Shown here piece by piece: positions 17,903-26,942 of a DNA stretch of 64,000 bases. The position numbers and the translations under genes are program-made. The DNA comes from Gimesia aquarii (GTDB taxonomy: Bacteria; Planctomycetota; Planctomycetia; Planctomycetales; Planctomycetaceae). Every line of letters begins with the position of its first letter. The first letter of the stretch is position 1. The notes below the pieces were generated by a model, which saw only the letters and a list, made by a program, of their open reading frames with translations, was not told where the DNA came from and made no database searches. The DNA lies in NCBI RefSeq assembly GCF_007748175.1, contig NZ_CP037422.1:4976334-5040333 (forward strand), in the 5' to 3' direction.

Positions 17903-17935
17903 ACTGAGCTACTGTTTTTTCAGTAGCTCAGTTTT
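17903..17935 (+). terminator. Strong intrinsic terminator after the Cys-repeat gene
   Basis: A perfect 12-bp stem (17903-17914 with 17921-17932; ACTGAGCTACTG and CAGTAGCTCAGT) with a T6 loop is followed by TTTTG. It lies 66 nt past the stop codon. The length and lack of mismatches make it one of the strongest terminators in the window. Confidence 0.9.
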
Positions 17936-18310
17936 GTCTATTTTAAAAGTGTACTGTGTAAATTTGTTTTACTTGATTAACTGCTTGGAACAATCAGATA
18001 ATATGTATCTAACCTGAGTTTTAGTTGAATAAAATACAAAAGGCTTATTCTCTCGATCTTTTTTGTTGGCAGTCACCGATCGCAGATAACTAACTTAGAA
18101 GTCAAAAAAGACATGATTATTCACTGGGAGTGCGCCGAAGTATAGGTATAGTGATTAGTAATAGTGGATGTGTTGTATATTGACATCTAATACTATGAGG
18201 AGACGAAATCACCAAGTAGAATTGAAAGTTCTGTTTTTTCGACATTCACAAAAAGACGAAATTTTCAAGGTGATTTGTTTAAAAATGTTTTTAGTGGAAT
18301 AGGTTAATTA
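17936..18310. other. Intergenic region upstream of glgX
   Basis: 375 nt with no supported gene. It must hold the glgX promoter; a TTGACA at about 18180 has no good -10 partner at normal spacing, so I do not call it. No strong ribosome site precedes the glgX ATG. Confidence 0.4.
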
Positions 18311-20407
18311 ATGGGTCGCGAATTGGTACATTCTTTAAGTTCCCCGATTCACTCAATGCATACATTTTCCTATGGAGCAGTTCCACAGGATAATGGAGTG
18401 CATTTTTCTGTATATAGCCGCTCAGCAAAGGCGATGTGGTTGCTGCTTTACGACCATGTTGAAGATTTAGAGCCGTCAGAAGTCATTAAATTCAATCAAG
18501 AATATGGGCGATTGGGAGATATCTGGACCGCTTTTATTTCTGGAATCGGGCCAGGGCAACTTTATCATTTTCAAGCTGATGGTCCTTTTCAGCCAGAGAT
18601 CGGTCAGCGTTTTGATAAGCGGGCTCGTCTGATAGACCCTTATGCCAAAGCATTGGCTGGTAATTTCCAACCTTCACCCGATGGTATTGTGCGCCCGCCG
18701 AAGTGTGTTGTCGTCGATGATCAATTTGACTGGCACGGTGATCGACACGTTAGACATCACTTGGCTGATACGGTCATTTATGAAATGCATGTGCGTGGAT
18801 TTACCAATTCACCCACTAGTGGCGTTGAAAATCCTGGGTCTTATTTAGGTGTAATTGAAAAAATTCCCTACCTGATTGATCTGGGAGTAACAGCTGTCGA
18901 ATTGATGCCGGTTCATGAATTTCCCATGAACGAGCCAGATGGTTCTTTTACAGATCATCAAAACTATTGGGGTTATGAAACTCTGGCTTTCTTTGCACCT
19001 CATCGAGGATTTGCAACTAATCCAGAACCTGGGGCTCAGGTTCGCGAATTCAAAGAGATGGTTCGTGCTTTACACGAGGCTGGTATCGAAGTCATTATGG
19101 ATGTCGTTTTCAATCACACGGCTGAAGGGAACGAGAATGGCCCCACGCTTTCTTTCAGAGGCTTAGAAAATCAAGTTTACTACCATCTTGATCAAGGTGG
19201 GAAATACTATAAAAACTATTCTGGTTGTGGAAACGCGATCAATGGTAATCACCCAGTTGTCCGAGAGATGATCTTTCACTGCCTCAGGTACTGGACTTGC
19301 AACTATCACATTGATGGTTTCCGTTTTGATCTGGCCTCTATCTTAAGCCGTGATAGAAGTGGAAATCTTGTGCCAAGTCCTCCTCTGGTTGAAGCTATTG
19401 CTGAAGATCCTTTGTTGGCAGATACAAAACTCATCGCAGAAGCCTGGGATGCGGCCGGTGCCTATCAAGTGGGTTCGTTCTCACACATGCGTTGGGCTGA
19501 ATGGAACGGGCGATACCGTGATGATATTCGGCGTTTTTGGCGCGGAGATGTTCCGACATTGGGAGACTATGCCACTCGGCTTTCTGGTTCGAGCGATCTC
19601 TATCAACAAACTGGTCGTGAACCGTTTCATGGTGTGAATTTTATCACGGCCCACGATGGGTTTACTTTAAATGACCTCGTGAGCTATGAACACAAGCATA
19701 ATTATGCGAATCGCGAAGACAACCAGGATGGCGAAAACAATAATATCAGTATGAATTTTGGTGTTGAAGGACCTACTGATGATCCAGCCATTAACGGAAT
19801 GCGAGAGCGGCAGATTAAGAACATGCTCGCGACTCTGTTCCTGAGCCAGGGCGTTCCAATGCTCCTCTCTGGCGATGAATGCCGCAGGACGCAACGTGGG
19901 AATAATAATACATATTGTCAGGATAATCTTATTTCCTGGTTCGATTGGTCGTTAATCGAAAAGTACAACGGTTTATATCGATTTTGCAAAGAGTTGATTC
20001 ATTTCCGACTTTGTGAGCCGACATTAAGACAGCGAAAATTTCTCACAGGACACTCAGATGGTGTTGAAAAGCTGCCTGATATCAGTTGGTTCAATGTGAT
20101 GGGGCAAAGTGTAGATTGGAAGCAAGATACGCATTGCCTCTTGTCAATTCTTGGAGCAAGACACTCTTCGCGTCGGGTTCGCGATGGTTCTGATATCATG
20201 ATCTTGGTGAATTCCTCTCCTGATGCACAGGCATTTGAGTTGCCAGTTGGTATCAAACCCAAGGAATGGAATTTGACAATTGATACTTCCGCGCAGTCTC
20301 CGCTTGACATTTTCCCCAAGCGAGATGGAGCAACATTACATCCAAGAGTCTCAGTACTACCTGCTCGTTCATTACGTTGTTATGTGCGACGTGACACACG
20401 TCGATGA
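18311..20407 (+). CDS. glgX: Glycogen debranching enzyme / isoamylase (GlgX)
   Basis: A 698-aa GH13 enzyme that hydrolyses alpha-1,6 branch links in glycogen. An N-terminal CBM48-like domain (about 15-110, FSYGAVPQDNGVHFSVYS) precedes the catalytic barrel. The four GH13 regions are present: DVVFNHTAEG, GFRFDLAS with nucleophile D340, IAEAWDA with acid/base E377, and FITAHDGFTLNDLVSY. GDECRRTQRGNNNTYCQD is typical of GlgX. A C-terminal beta domain ends the protein at the usual length of about 700 aa. No other glycogen gene is adjacent; uppP converges 16 nt downstream. Confidence 0.92.
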   Translation: MGRELVHSLSSPIHSMHTFSYGAVPQDNGVHFSVYSRSAKAMWLLLYDHVEDLEPSEVIKFNQEYGRLGDIWTAFISGIGPGQLYHFQADGPFQPEIGQRFDKRARLIDPYAKALAGNFQPSPDGIVRPPKCVVVDDQFDWHGDRHVRHHLADTVIYEMHVRGFTNSPTSGVENPGSYLGVIEKIPYLIDLGVTAVELMPVHEFPMNEPDGSFTDHQNYWGYETLAFFAPHRGFATNPEPGAQVREFKEMVRALHEAGIEVIMDVVFNHTAEGNENGPTLSFRGLENQVYYHLDQGGKYYKNYSGCGNAINGNHPVVREMIFHCLRYWTCNYHIDGFRFDLASILSRDRSGNLVPSPPLVEAIAEDPLLADTKLIAEAWDAAGAYQVGSFSHMRWAEWNGRYRDDIRRFWRGDVPTLGDYATRLSGSSDLYQQTGREPFHGVNFITAHDGFTLNDLVSYEHKHNYANREDNQDGENNNISMNFGVEGPTDDPAINGMRERQIKNMLATLFLSQGVPMLLSGDECRRTQRGNNNTYCQDNLISWFDWSLIEKYNGLYRFCKELIHFRLCEPTLRQRKFLTGHSDGVEKLPDISWFNVMGQSVDWKQDTHCLLSILGARHSSRRVRDGSDIMILVNSSPDAQAFELPVGIKPKEWNLTIDTSAQSPLDIFPKRDGATLHPRVSVLPARSLRCYVRRDTRR

Positions 20408-20423
20408 AATTAAATGCGCTATT

Positions 20424-21191
20424 TCAAACTAACTGCATGATGACAATGAGAATTCCCAGCGGGATGCACCAGTATGCGAAGTAGTGTAGCTTTCCTTTCT
20501 CTAGCCAACGGACCAGTAATCCCAGTGCGATTAAACCAATAATGGCAGAGATTACCGCTCCCATAGCCAATAGGCTTAACGGCGTGCTGACGTGTTTATG
20601 CGTTAGCATTTCGATTACCTCAAGAATAGTGGCGCCCAGAATCGCGGGAATCGCTAGCAGGAAAGAAAATGTGGCTGCGGACTGCCTTGACATTCCTGTG
20701 AGCAAACCTGCCACGATCGTACTACCGCTGCGAGAAATGCCTGGCAGAATCGCTACTGCCTGCGCGAAACCAACAACTAACGCTTGCTTGTAAGATATTT
20801 CCGTGTAGCTTTGTTTTGTCGGGGGAATGCGGGGAATTAATAACAGAAAGAGCCCTGTAATGGGTAGCATACAACCTGCTAGTAATGCGCTTTCCAGCAT
20901 GTGCTCAGCAAATTTTTTTGCAGCCAAACCAATCACGACCACAGGAAGTGTGCCCACAATCATAAGTGGAACGACTCTTCGGTCTTGAGTCATTAGTAAT
21001 ATGATTGTTCTGCGATAAAAAATCAGTATTGAAAGCAGAGTCCCCGCATGTAGGACAATGTTGACATCGGTCTGATCTGCCTGAATACCAAGTAGGTTCT
21101 CGGCAATGACTAAATGACCTGAAGAACTGATCGGAAGAAACTCACTAATTCCCTGAATGATTGAGAGCAGGGTCATTTTTAACCAGGTCAT
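20424..21191 (-). CDS. uppP: Undecaprenyl-diphosphatase UppP (BacA family)
   Basis: A 255-aa multi-spanning membrane enzyme that converts undecaprenyl diphosphate to the monophosphate, recycling the lipid carrier for peptidoglycan and other envelope polymers. Catalytic motifs: QGISEFLPISSSGHLV near the N-terminus and PGISRSGSTIVAGLLTG in the middle. About seven membrane helices; length slightly short of the typical 265-275 aa. It sits alone between glgX (convergent) and the thioredoxin-like gene (divergent). Confidence 0.93.
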   Translation of the reverse strand: MTWLKMTLLSIIQGISEFLPISSSGHLVIAENLLGIQADQTDVNIVLHAGTLLSILIFYRRTIILLMTQDRRVVPLMIVGTLPVVVIGLAAKKFAEHMLESALLAGCMLPITGLFLLLIPRIPPTKQSYTEISYKQALVVGFAQAVAILPGISRSGSTIVAGLLTGMSRQSAATFSFLLAIPAILGATILEVIEMLTHKHVSTPLSLLAMGAVISAIIGLIALGLLVRWLEKGKLHYFAYWCIPLGILIVIMQLV

Positions 21192-21492
21192 TTTGAAATC
21201 GTTCCCAGGGAAAGGCGTGTGTGACTATTCTTCTATGGGCAATTCAGATGAAATTATAGCTGAATGGGAGATGTGTCGTAAGTGTAATGAAATTAGAGGT
21301 TTGAGATGTGATTGTGCGTGTCGTTGTTGGTAGAAACCATGAGAGGCTATTCAAGAGACTCTATAACGAGGAATTTAAATCTTGTCAATTTGAGTCGACT
21401 TTGACGGTTGAATGGGTTGGGGAGAGTCGTTATCGTGGCTCGCTACTGTCAAAAGTGCTTTCAATCTGTTTCTTTGATTGTGATGGAAAACA

Positions 21493-21894
21493 ATGAATAC
21501 GCTCATACCTGTGACAATGGTGTTATCTCTTTCTTTGGCGCCGATGAAAACAGTGGAAATGCCTCAACTGCCAGAGCATGTCGTTGAATTATTTAAAATG
21601 GAGAAAGATGTATCCAATCATCAAATACTCCTGTTTACTGCTAGTTGGTGCCCTGCTTGTGTGCAGATGAAAACAAACGAATTTCCCGCGCTGAAAGAAA
21701 AGAACTGGGATATTGGTTCGGACAAGTCAAACCACATTCGAGTCATCGATGTTGACCAGCATCAGGACCTAAGCGACAAGTATGGTGTGCAATCTTTACC
21801 GACTCTGATATTATTAATCGATGGCAAAGAAGTCAGCCGGTCGGGAGCACTTAATGCTTATAGTATTGCTGAGATGTTCTACAATCGTAAATAA
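21493..21894 (+). CDS. Thioredoxin-fold protein with CPAC active site
   Basis: A 133-aa thioredoxin-like protein. A short hydrophobic N-terminus (residues 1-17) may be a signal peptide or anchor, though it lacks basic residues. The redox site is in LLFTASWCPACVQMK (Cys54 and Cys57), followed by RVIDVDQHQDLSDKYGVQSLPTLIL with the conserved cis-Pro. Function is probably thiol-disulfide exchange; the partner is unknown. The ribosome site is weak. Its stop almost touches the convergent GTPase gene (1 nt gap). Confidence 0.8.
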   Translation: MNTLIPVTMVLSLSLAPMKTVEMPQLPEHVVELFKMEKDVSNHQILLFTASWCPACVQMKTNEFPALKEKNWDIGSDKSNHIRVIDVDQHQDLSDKYGVQSLPTLILLIDGKEVSRSGALNAYSIAEMFYNRK

Positions 21895-21895
21895 A

Positions 21896-23743
21896 TTATT
21901 GTGAAGTCATATGCGGTGCTTCAGAGCCACTACCTGGTATAGCCTCAGTTACTTTCCAGGCACCCAGGATTTTGGAAGTAGCAACCTCAGTTCGTAGTTG
22001 ATGAACTTCACTTCTCATGCGTTCGAGTGAGTGTTGTAGAAAGTGGACTTGCTGACATTCTCTTTCTAAATGCGGAAAAAGTCCGTGGGATAATTTTGCT
22101 TTTGCGAGATTGTCAGAAAGCTGGTTGATTTCCTGTTCGAGGCCTCGTTTCAATTTTCTGGTAAACATCATCACCAGAAAACCAGACCAAATTAGAAAAA
22201 TCACGCCCGCTGTGACATAAAAATCAATGGCGAGGATATGTGTTTCATCCAGAAACGAATCGTAGAAAAAATTCTTTCCAATTCGGACCAATGCATAAAT
22301 AACCAATGAGAGAAACAGAGTCTCGTACAAAATTCTAGTGAACCATCCCGAGTTTTTATGCGCTAGCTTTGTGATAATACCGTCAATCTTTGTGCCAGCA
22401 TCATTCAGAAACTGTTCTTCGACGGAAGCGGCCTCTGATTGAATATTTTCCAGCGAGCCGGAAAGGTGTGCCTGGGTTGTTTCAAGACCTGCTTCCTGTG
22501 CATAACCATCGATTAATAATTGAGATTCTCTCAGCTTATTGTCATCCAACCCAAAAGATCCGATTCGCTTTAAGCGGTCTTCTGTCGCGTGTTCTTTTTG
22601 ACGGTTTCCAATCCACCGCGCGCCTTGAAGTGCTCCAATCAGTGCGACTTGTGCAGAATTTCTTGCTCGAAATAAGCTGGCAGAAGCAAATAGATTTCCC
22701 AAGCCATTATAAACACGTAGCATTGTAGAAAACGGGCTGAAGCCCCAAGAGTCAGAGACGCAGGAGAGTAATCGCCGTTCCCAGAGATTACGGCTGATGA
22801 GTAACTCTTTACGGAGTTCTTGAGACATTTGAGTCGTGAGTGCTGCCTGTTGTTGTTTTAGAAATGATTCCAGTTCTTGAATGGCTGGTAAAGCGGTGTT
22901 TATTTTTTGTGAACAATGATCGATGGCATTCTGAATTAATTCGAGCAAATTCGCACGCCTTACCTGCAAACGCTCCGATTTCCCAAGTTGTGTACTTAAG
23001 ATGTTTTGTAGATTAGCAAACTCTTCTTGTAATGGTCGATCAGCCAGTTGGTCTTCCAGGGCTCGTACGGAGTCGACAAAGTAAATTTCTGGAACTTCAA
23101 ACTGATGCGAAAGTTGCTGTTTCCAATCGTCTCGAATGTCTTCATCTAAACTTGCATGAGTTTGTACAAAGATCAGACGGCGACCAATGGCTGCCTCTTT
23201 TAGTTCTTCTGAAACACGCGATGATCGATATTTCTGTTGAGTTGAAGTGTAAAGCAGGATATCACACAGCGGGATGATATGTTGCAAGCGGGTGAGATTA
23301 TTTTCCTCTCCCGTGGATTCAGAGGTGTCAGGATCTGGGCAGTCAATGAGAATGATGTTACGTAGTTCATCAATTTTCTTTTGTTCAACCTGAAATTGAC
23401 TTAAGTTTAATCCTAGGCGATCCAGGTCTGTTTCTGTATGAGCAATGAGGACTGGTTTTGTCGTGGTCGGACGTTGTCGGCCTGATGTTGTGCAATAAGA
23501 ACCAATTAACGCATTGACCAAACTACTTTTACCCGTACCTGTTCCACCAAAGGTCGCAATGACCAGCGGGGATTCAAGACGTACGCGTAACATATCCAGC
23601 CGGGGTAGTAATTGGCGAATCACTGTCTGACAGTGGTTTGCTGTTTTCCAGCCGGTTTTCTGCTCACTCCATAATTTGAGCTGGTGAATTAAACGATCCA
23701 CGGCTGCCAGCATTTCAATTTGGGCTAACTCAGATGTAGGCAT
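21896..23743 (-). CDS. Dynamin-like GTPase with C-terminal membrane anchors (partner B)
   Basis: A 615-aa GTPase. The P-loop is FGGTGTGKSS (G66-S74), switch region RPTTTKP, G3 LIDCPDPDTS (134-141), then CDILLYTSTQQKYRSS and RRLIFVQTHASLDED in place of a clear NKxD. A long helical middle region (about 280-450) is followed by two membrane helices (about 480-500 and 515-540) and a C-terminal coiled coil. The layout fits bacterial dynamin-like or YfjP-type GTPases that act on membranes. It lies 19 nt behind a second GTPase that shares the TQQKY motif, so the two are probably co-transcribed and work together. Biological role unknown. Confidence 0.8.
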   Translation of the reverse strand: MPTSELAQIEMLAAVDRLIHQLKLWSEQKTGWKTANHCQTVIRQLLPRLDMLRVRLESPLVIATFGGTGTGKSSLVNALIGSYCTTSGRQRPTTTKPVLIAHTETDLDRLGLNLSQFQVEQKKIDELRNIILIDCPDPDTSESTGEENNLTRLQHIIPLCDILLYTSTQQKYRSSRVSEELKEAAIGRRLIFVQTHASLDEDIRDDWKQQLSHQFEVPEIYFVDSVRALEDQLADRPLQEEFANLQNILSTQLGKSERLQVRRANLLELIQNAIDHCSQKINTALPAIQELESFLKQQQAALTTQMSQELRKELLISRNLWERRLLSCVSDSWGFSPFSTMLRVYNGLGNLFASASLFRARNSAQVALIGALQGARWIGNRQKEHATEDRLKRIGSFGLDDNKLRESQLLIDGYAQEAGLETTQAHLSGSLENIQSEAASVEEQFLNDAGTKIDGIITKLAHKNSGWFTRILYETLFLSLVIYALVRIGKNFFYDSFLDETHILAIDFYVTAGVIFLIWSGFLVMMFTRKLKRGLEQEINQLSDNLAKAKLSHGLFPHLERECQQVHFLQHSLERMRSEVHQLRTEVATSKILGAWKVTEAIPGSGSEAPHMTSQ

Positions 23744-23762
23744 TAGGAATGAATTCCTGTTT

Positions 23763-25673
23763 TTAAGTTCTTGTTTCTATTACAGAAAGTTGGCCTAACT
23801 GTTTTTTTAGTTCCAATACCGAATTCTGTACTGTCAGATAAACTTCAGAATCGGGAAGGTCAACGGCTGATTTTAGTTCCTCTGGAAGTGTTTTCAATAA
23901 GTGTTCTCGAACAGCGTCCGCCAGCCATTCCGTGCGTCGTTGTGCAAATACTGCGTGAAATCTTCGGAATTTTGCTTCAAGATATCCTATACCTGTTGAC
24001 GCAGTGCTACTAACTGCTGTCTCTCCCACGGTGGTTGCCGCAGCCCCTCCGGCAACATCACCGGCTACATTTACCACTGACTGAATCATGGTATTAGTTA
24101 CGAGCTGGGTACCCGCATCGCCAACCGCGCCAAAACCAACAAAAAATAAACCGACGCTCAAGGCAGGTCGCGCTACAGCTCCAACTCTGTCTAATTGTTT
24201 CAAAAACGTATAATATTGTGGGCTTTCATTTTTAAAGAATGCCATTTCACTATTGATTAACTCTTGAAGTTGAGCAGTGAGATCTAAATCAGAATGCTCT
24301 TGATGCAGAGTCTTCAGTAGTTGTTCGCGCGAGGTGCCACTAAGTAATGTTTTCAGTCGATTGGTTAATAATTCGTTTCCTAATTCGCTGACGAGCATAA
24401 GGCGGTCATAAATTCGTTCAATCGTTTGTAGCACGACAGACCATTCTTGTTCGCGATAAAGTTCCATGGGAGGGCGTTTTTCTTCGGTTCGTAAGGATTT
24501 GATATAGCGAAGCGGCCACAGCACTCCCGATCCAATTGTATTATAAAAACCATGTACCTGAGCTGACCAACCTTCTCTTTGAGATTGCCACCACTTGCGG
24601 ACAGCATCAATGATCACAGTATTCGGTACCGCAGGCCAATTTTCGATTTCCGCCAATTCATGTTCCGAGAGTAACTCAGAAGCAGAACGAAACTCATTAC
24701 TGCGAGTTTTGATCTCCCGGAGATAGGCGGGAACCCCGGTGTCTTGTTCGACGAGATAGTTTAAAGCGCCTTTCAGTGTTTGAACTTTGATCTCCCCAAA
24801 ATGCAGTTGAGATAATACCTCCATCAAATCGCAGGGAGCATCAGAAGGAGCGGTATTAGTGTTGACTGGATCAGTTTGAGAGTTTGTTGGTTCAAATGAC
24901 CGAGCATAAAAAGGTAACTGCAAGCTGGTAGCGGCTTGACGATCATTGGGAGCAATGAAAACAAATTCAGGCCGTACTCCGGTTTCATGGCTGAAAGTAT
25001 TAAGCCACAAAGGCCAATAAACTTCATCGTCTGGCAGTTCGCATTGATTGAAGATGGTGATGACGACTTTGTCTTCGCGAGCTGCTTCACGAAAAAACTG
25101 TTTTACAGCGGCATCATTGTATTTCTGTTGTGTTAACACTGTGACCAATACATCCGCGCATTGTCTGATTCGTTCTGCACGTTCCCAATTCACTTCCGCA
25201 TCGCTGTCGATGTCTGGTGTATCCAGTACAAGTAAATTAGAGGCCAGAGTTTCACTACTTTTCCAAAATAACAAGTGTTGCTCATCTACTTTGAGGGGAT
25301 CTTCAGGAGATGACCAGGGAGTCATCTCAAACCCCTGAAAAATTTTGTCCAAATTATGGTTTTGTTCAAAGTTTTTAGGGACTAAACAGACTGGGTGTCT
25401 TGTCTGAGATGCCAGGGGACTAATGGCGCTATTTTGTTGATTCACCAAATGATTGAAGATCACACTCTTGCCGATATTGGTACCACCTACGACAGCAACG
25501 ACCAGATAGACATGGTCGGAGAGTTGTGGGATCAATTTTCGTTGCAGAATTTCAAACCATTCACGATCATTGAGGCCTGAGAGATCAAGCCGGTTGGTTT
25601 CCCTTTCGAGCGCAATCAGATTGTCTCTGAGCTGTTGGGTGAGATTGGAAAATTCGTGCAGGGTAGATGACAT
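23763..25673 (-). CDS. Dynamin-like GTPase with hydrophobic C-terminal segment (partner A)
   Basis: A 636-aa GTPase, first of the pair. P-loop VVGGTNIGKS (G63-S70), G3 LVLDTPDIDSD, ADVLVTVLTQQKYNDAAV, and a G4-like FNQCELPDDE. A helical middle region (about 300-490) is followed by a Gly/Ala-rich hydrophobic stretch (about 505-570, LSVGLFFVGFGAVGDAG and GDVAGGAAATTVG) that may insert in or bind the membrane, then a helical C-terminus. Organisation resembles its neighbour and suggests an ancient duplication with division of roles. The divergent rpsB operon begins about 180 nt away. Likely membrane remodelling or membrane-associated quality control; this is inference. Confidence 0.8.
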   Translation of the reverse strand: MSSTLHEFSNLTQQLRDNLIALERETNRLDLSGLNDREWFEILQRKLIPQLSDHVYLVVAVVGGTNIGKSVIFNHLVNQQNSAISPLASQTRHPVCLVPKNFEQNHNLDKIFQGFEMTPWSSPEDPLKVDEQHLLFWKSSETLASNLLVLDTPDIDSDAEVNWERAERIRQCADVLVTVLTQQKYNDAAVKQFFREAAREDKVVITIFNQCELPDDEVYWPLWLNTFSHETGVRPEFVFIAPNDRQAATSLQLPFYARSFEPTNSQTDPVNTNTAPSDAPCDLMEVLSQLHFGEIKVQTLKGALNYLVEQDTGVPAYLREIKTRSNEFRSASELLSEHELAEIENWPAVPNTVIIDAVRKWWQSQREGWSAQVHGFYNTIGSGVLWPLRYIKSLRTEEKRPPMELYREQEWSVVLQTIERIYDRLMLVSELGNELLTNRLKTLLSGTSREQLLKTLHQEHSDLDLTAQLQELINSEMAFFKNESPQYYTFLKQLDRVGAVARPALSVGLFFVGFGAVGDAGTQLVTNTMIQSVVNVAGDVAGGAAATTVGETAVSSTASTGIGYLEAKFRRFHAVFAQRRTEWLADAVREHLLKTLPEELKSAVDLPDSEVYLTVQNSVLELKKQLGQLSVIETRT

Positions 25674-25852
25674 TTCGAAAAGAGATCACAAATAAAAGGG
25701 AGTTTTTGATTAATAGATTCGTTATATGGAGTCATTTCTTACAAAAATCGAAGGTAATTCAGTATATCGCGTCCCTGGATTCAGGATGAGTCCAATTGGC
25801 CATTCGCAGGCTCCAAATTCGATTCAATTCAATGAATTAACGGTCGCAAGGT

Positions 25853-25881
25853 TTGACGGGTGCAAATAACTCCGATACTAT
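25853..25881 (+). promoter_or_regulatory. Sigma-70 type promoter of rpsB-tsf
   Basis: TTGACG (25853-25858) and TACTAT (25876-25881) are separated by the ideal 17 bp. A transcript starting near 25888 would have a leader of about 150 nt before rpsB. Strong match for a housekeeping promoter in front of ribosomal genes. Confidence 0.75.
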
Positions 25882-25887
25882 CCTGCT

Positions 25888-26040
25888 GTGAGCAGTTCTT
25901 TGCGTTTTGTCGCTCGGGTTGCGCATAGCTATCTTTGTAGGATATTTTGACGCCTTCAATAGCTAAGTCTATTGATTGTAATTATTTAAGAACGTGGCCC
26001 ATCGAAGGTCATGTGCCCATTTAAAAAGAGGAGTTTGAAA
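25888..26040 (+). other. rpsB 5' leader
   Basis: About 150 nt of untranslated leader. It contains inverted copies of TAGCTAT/ATAGCTA around 25925-25965 and a near-direct repeat GTGGCCCAT / GTGCCCAT just before the ribosome site. Leaders of rpsB are sites of S2 autoregulation in some bacteria; whether this one folds into such an element is not shown by reading alone. Confidence 0.35.
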
Positions 26041-26793
26041 ATGTCAGATTTAGTTGTGAAAGAAATTCTTGAAGCGGGTGTCCACTACGGCCATAAGACC
26101 AGCCGTTGGAACCCTAAAATGCGTCCTTATATCTACGGACGTCGGAATCAAATTCATATTATTGATTTAAAAGAGACCGTGCGTGGCATTATGCGCGGGA
26201 AACGCTATCTGGAACGGGTCGCTTCTCAGGGTAGCTTAATTCTATTTGTAGGAACCAAAAAGCAGGCACAGGGTCCCATTAAGGAAGCAGCAATCGCCAG
26301 TGGAATGCCTTATGTGACCGAACGCTGGTTGGGAGGGGCTTTAACAAACTTCCGCACAGTTCGTGGTCGGTTGAAACGCCTGGAAGAATTGGAATCGTTT
26401 GACGAAACAGGCGAAATTAATTCCTATTCCAAAAAGATGCAGTCTACTTTGCTGCGTGAAAAGCGAAAGGTATTTCGCAATCTGAACGGGATTCGCACGA
26501 TGAACCGTTTACCTGAAGCTTTGGTTGTGGTTGATCCCACCAAGGAGAAAAATGCTGTCCATGAGGCACACATCTTGGGAATCAAGGTGGTGGGGCTAAT
26601 TGATACCGATTCAAATCCTGATGAAGTCGATCTGCCCATTCCCGGCAATGATGATAGCATTCGGTCTATCCGATTGGTGATGAATCAATTGGCATCTGCT
26701 ATTATTCAAGGTAAAAGCAAGCTTCCTGATACTGGTAAAAAAGACGATGGCGAGTCCGGTGATGAAGAGCATAAACCAGTTCCTTCAATATAG
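26041..26793 (+). CDS. rpsB: 30S ribosomal protein S2
   Basis: A 250-aa ribosomal protein S2. The N-terminus ([21 protein letters not shown]) and the [28 protein letters not shown] and [19 protein letters not shown] blocks are all typical, and the coiled-coil insertion is present. The acidic C-terminal tail ([14 protein letters not shown]) is lineage-specific. The start at 26041 is chosen over an upstream in-frame Met because GAGGAG lies ten bases before it and it matches S2 families. First gene of the rpsB-tsf unit. Confidence 0.97.
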   Translation: MSDLVVKEILEAGVHYGHKTSRWNPKMRPYIYGRRNQIHIIDLKETVRGIMRGKRYLERVASQGSLILFVGTKKQAQGPIKEAAIASGMPYVTERWLGGALTNFRTVRGRLKRLEELESFDETGEINSYSKKMQSTLLREKRKVFRNLNGIRTMNRLPEALVVVDPTKEKNAVHEAHILGIKVVGLIDTDSNPDEVDLPIPGNDDSIRSIRLVMNQLASAIIQGKSKLPDTGKKDDGESGDEEHKPVPSI

Positions 26794-26942
26794 TAGAAAT
26801 GCCATTAACAAATTGTGATGTTGATCTCTTCTGACCAGATTGAGCAAATGGTAAACAGAGAAGCATCGAACAGAAAACATAGAAACCAGTCTAGCATTAG
26901 AATCAATTGAGCTTTCAATTGATTTCAAAGGAGATTAGAGAG

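Noticed and set aside
21308-21496. 62-aa frame overlapping the thioredoxin-like start by ATGA
   Set aside because: It would start at GTG, has no recognised family or signal, and its composition looks like random translation of the upstream region. The overlap alone is not enough.
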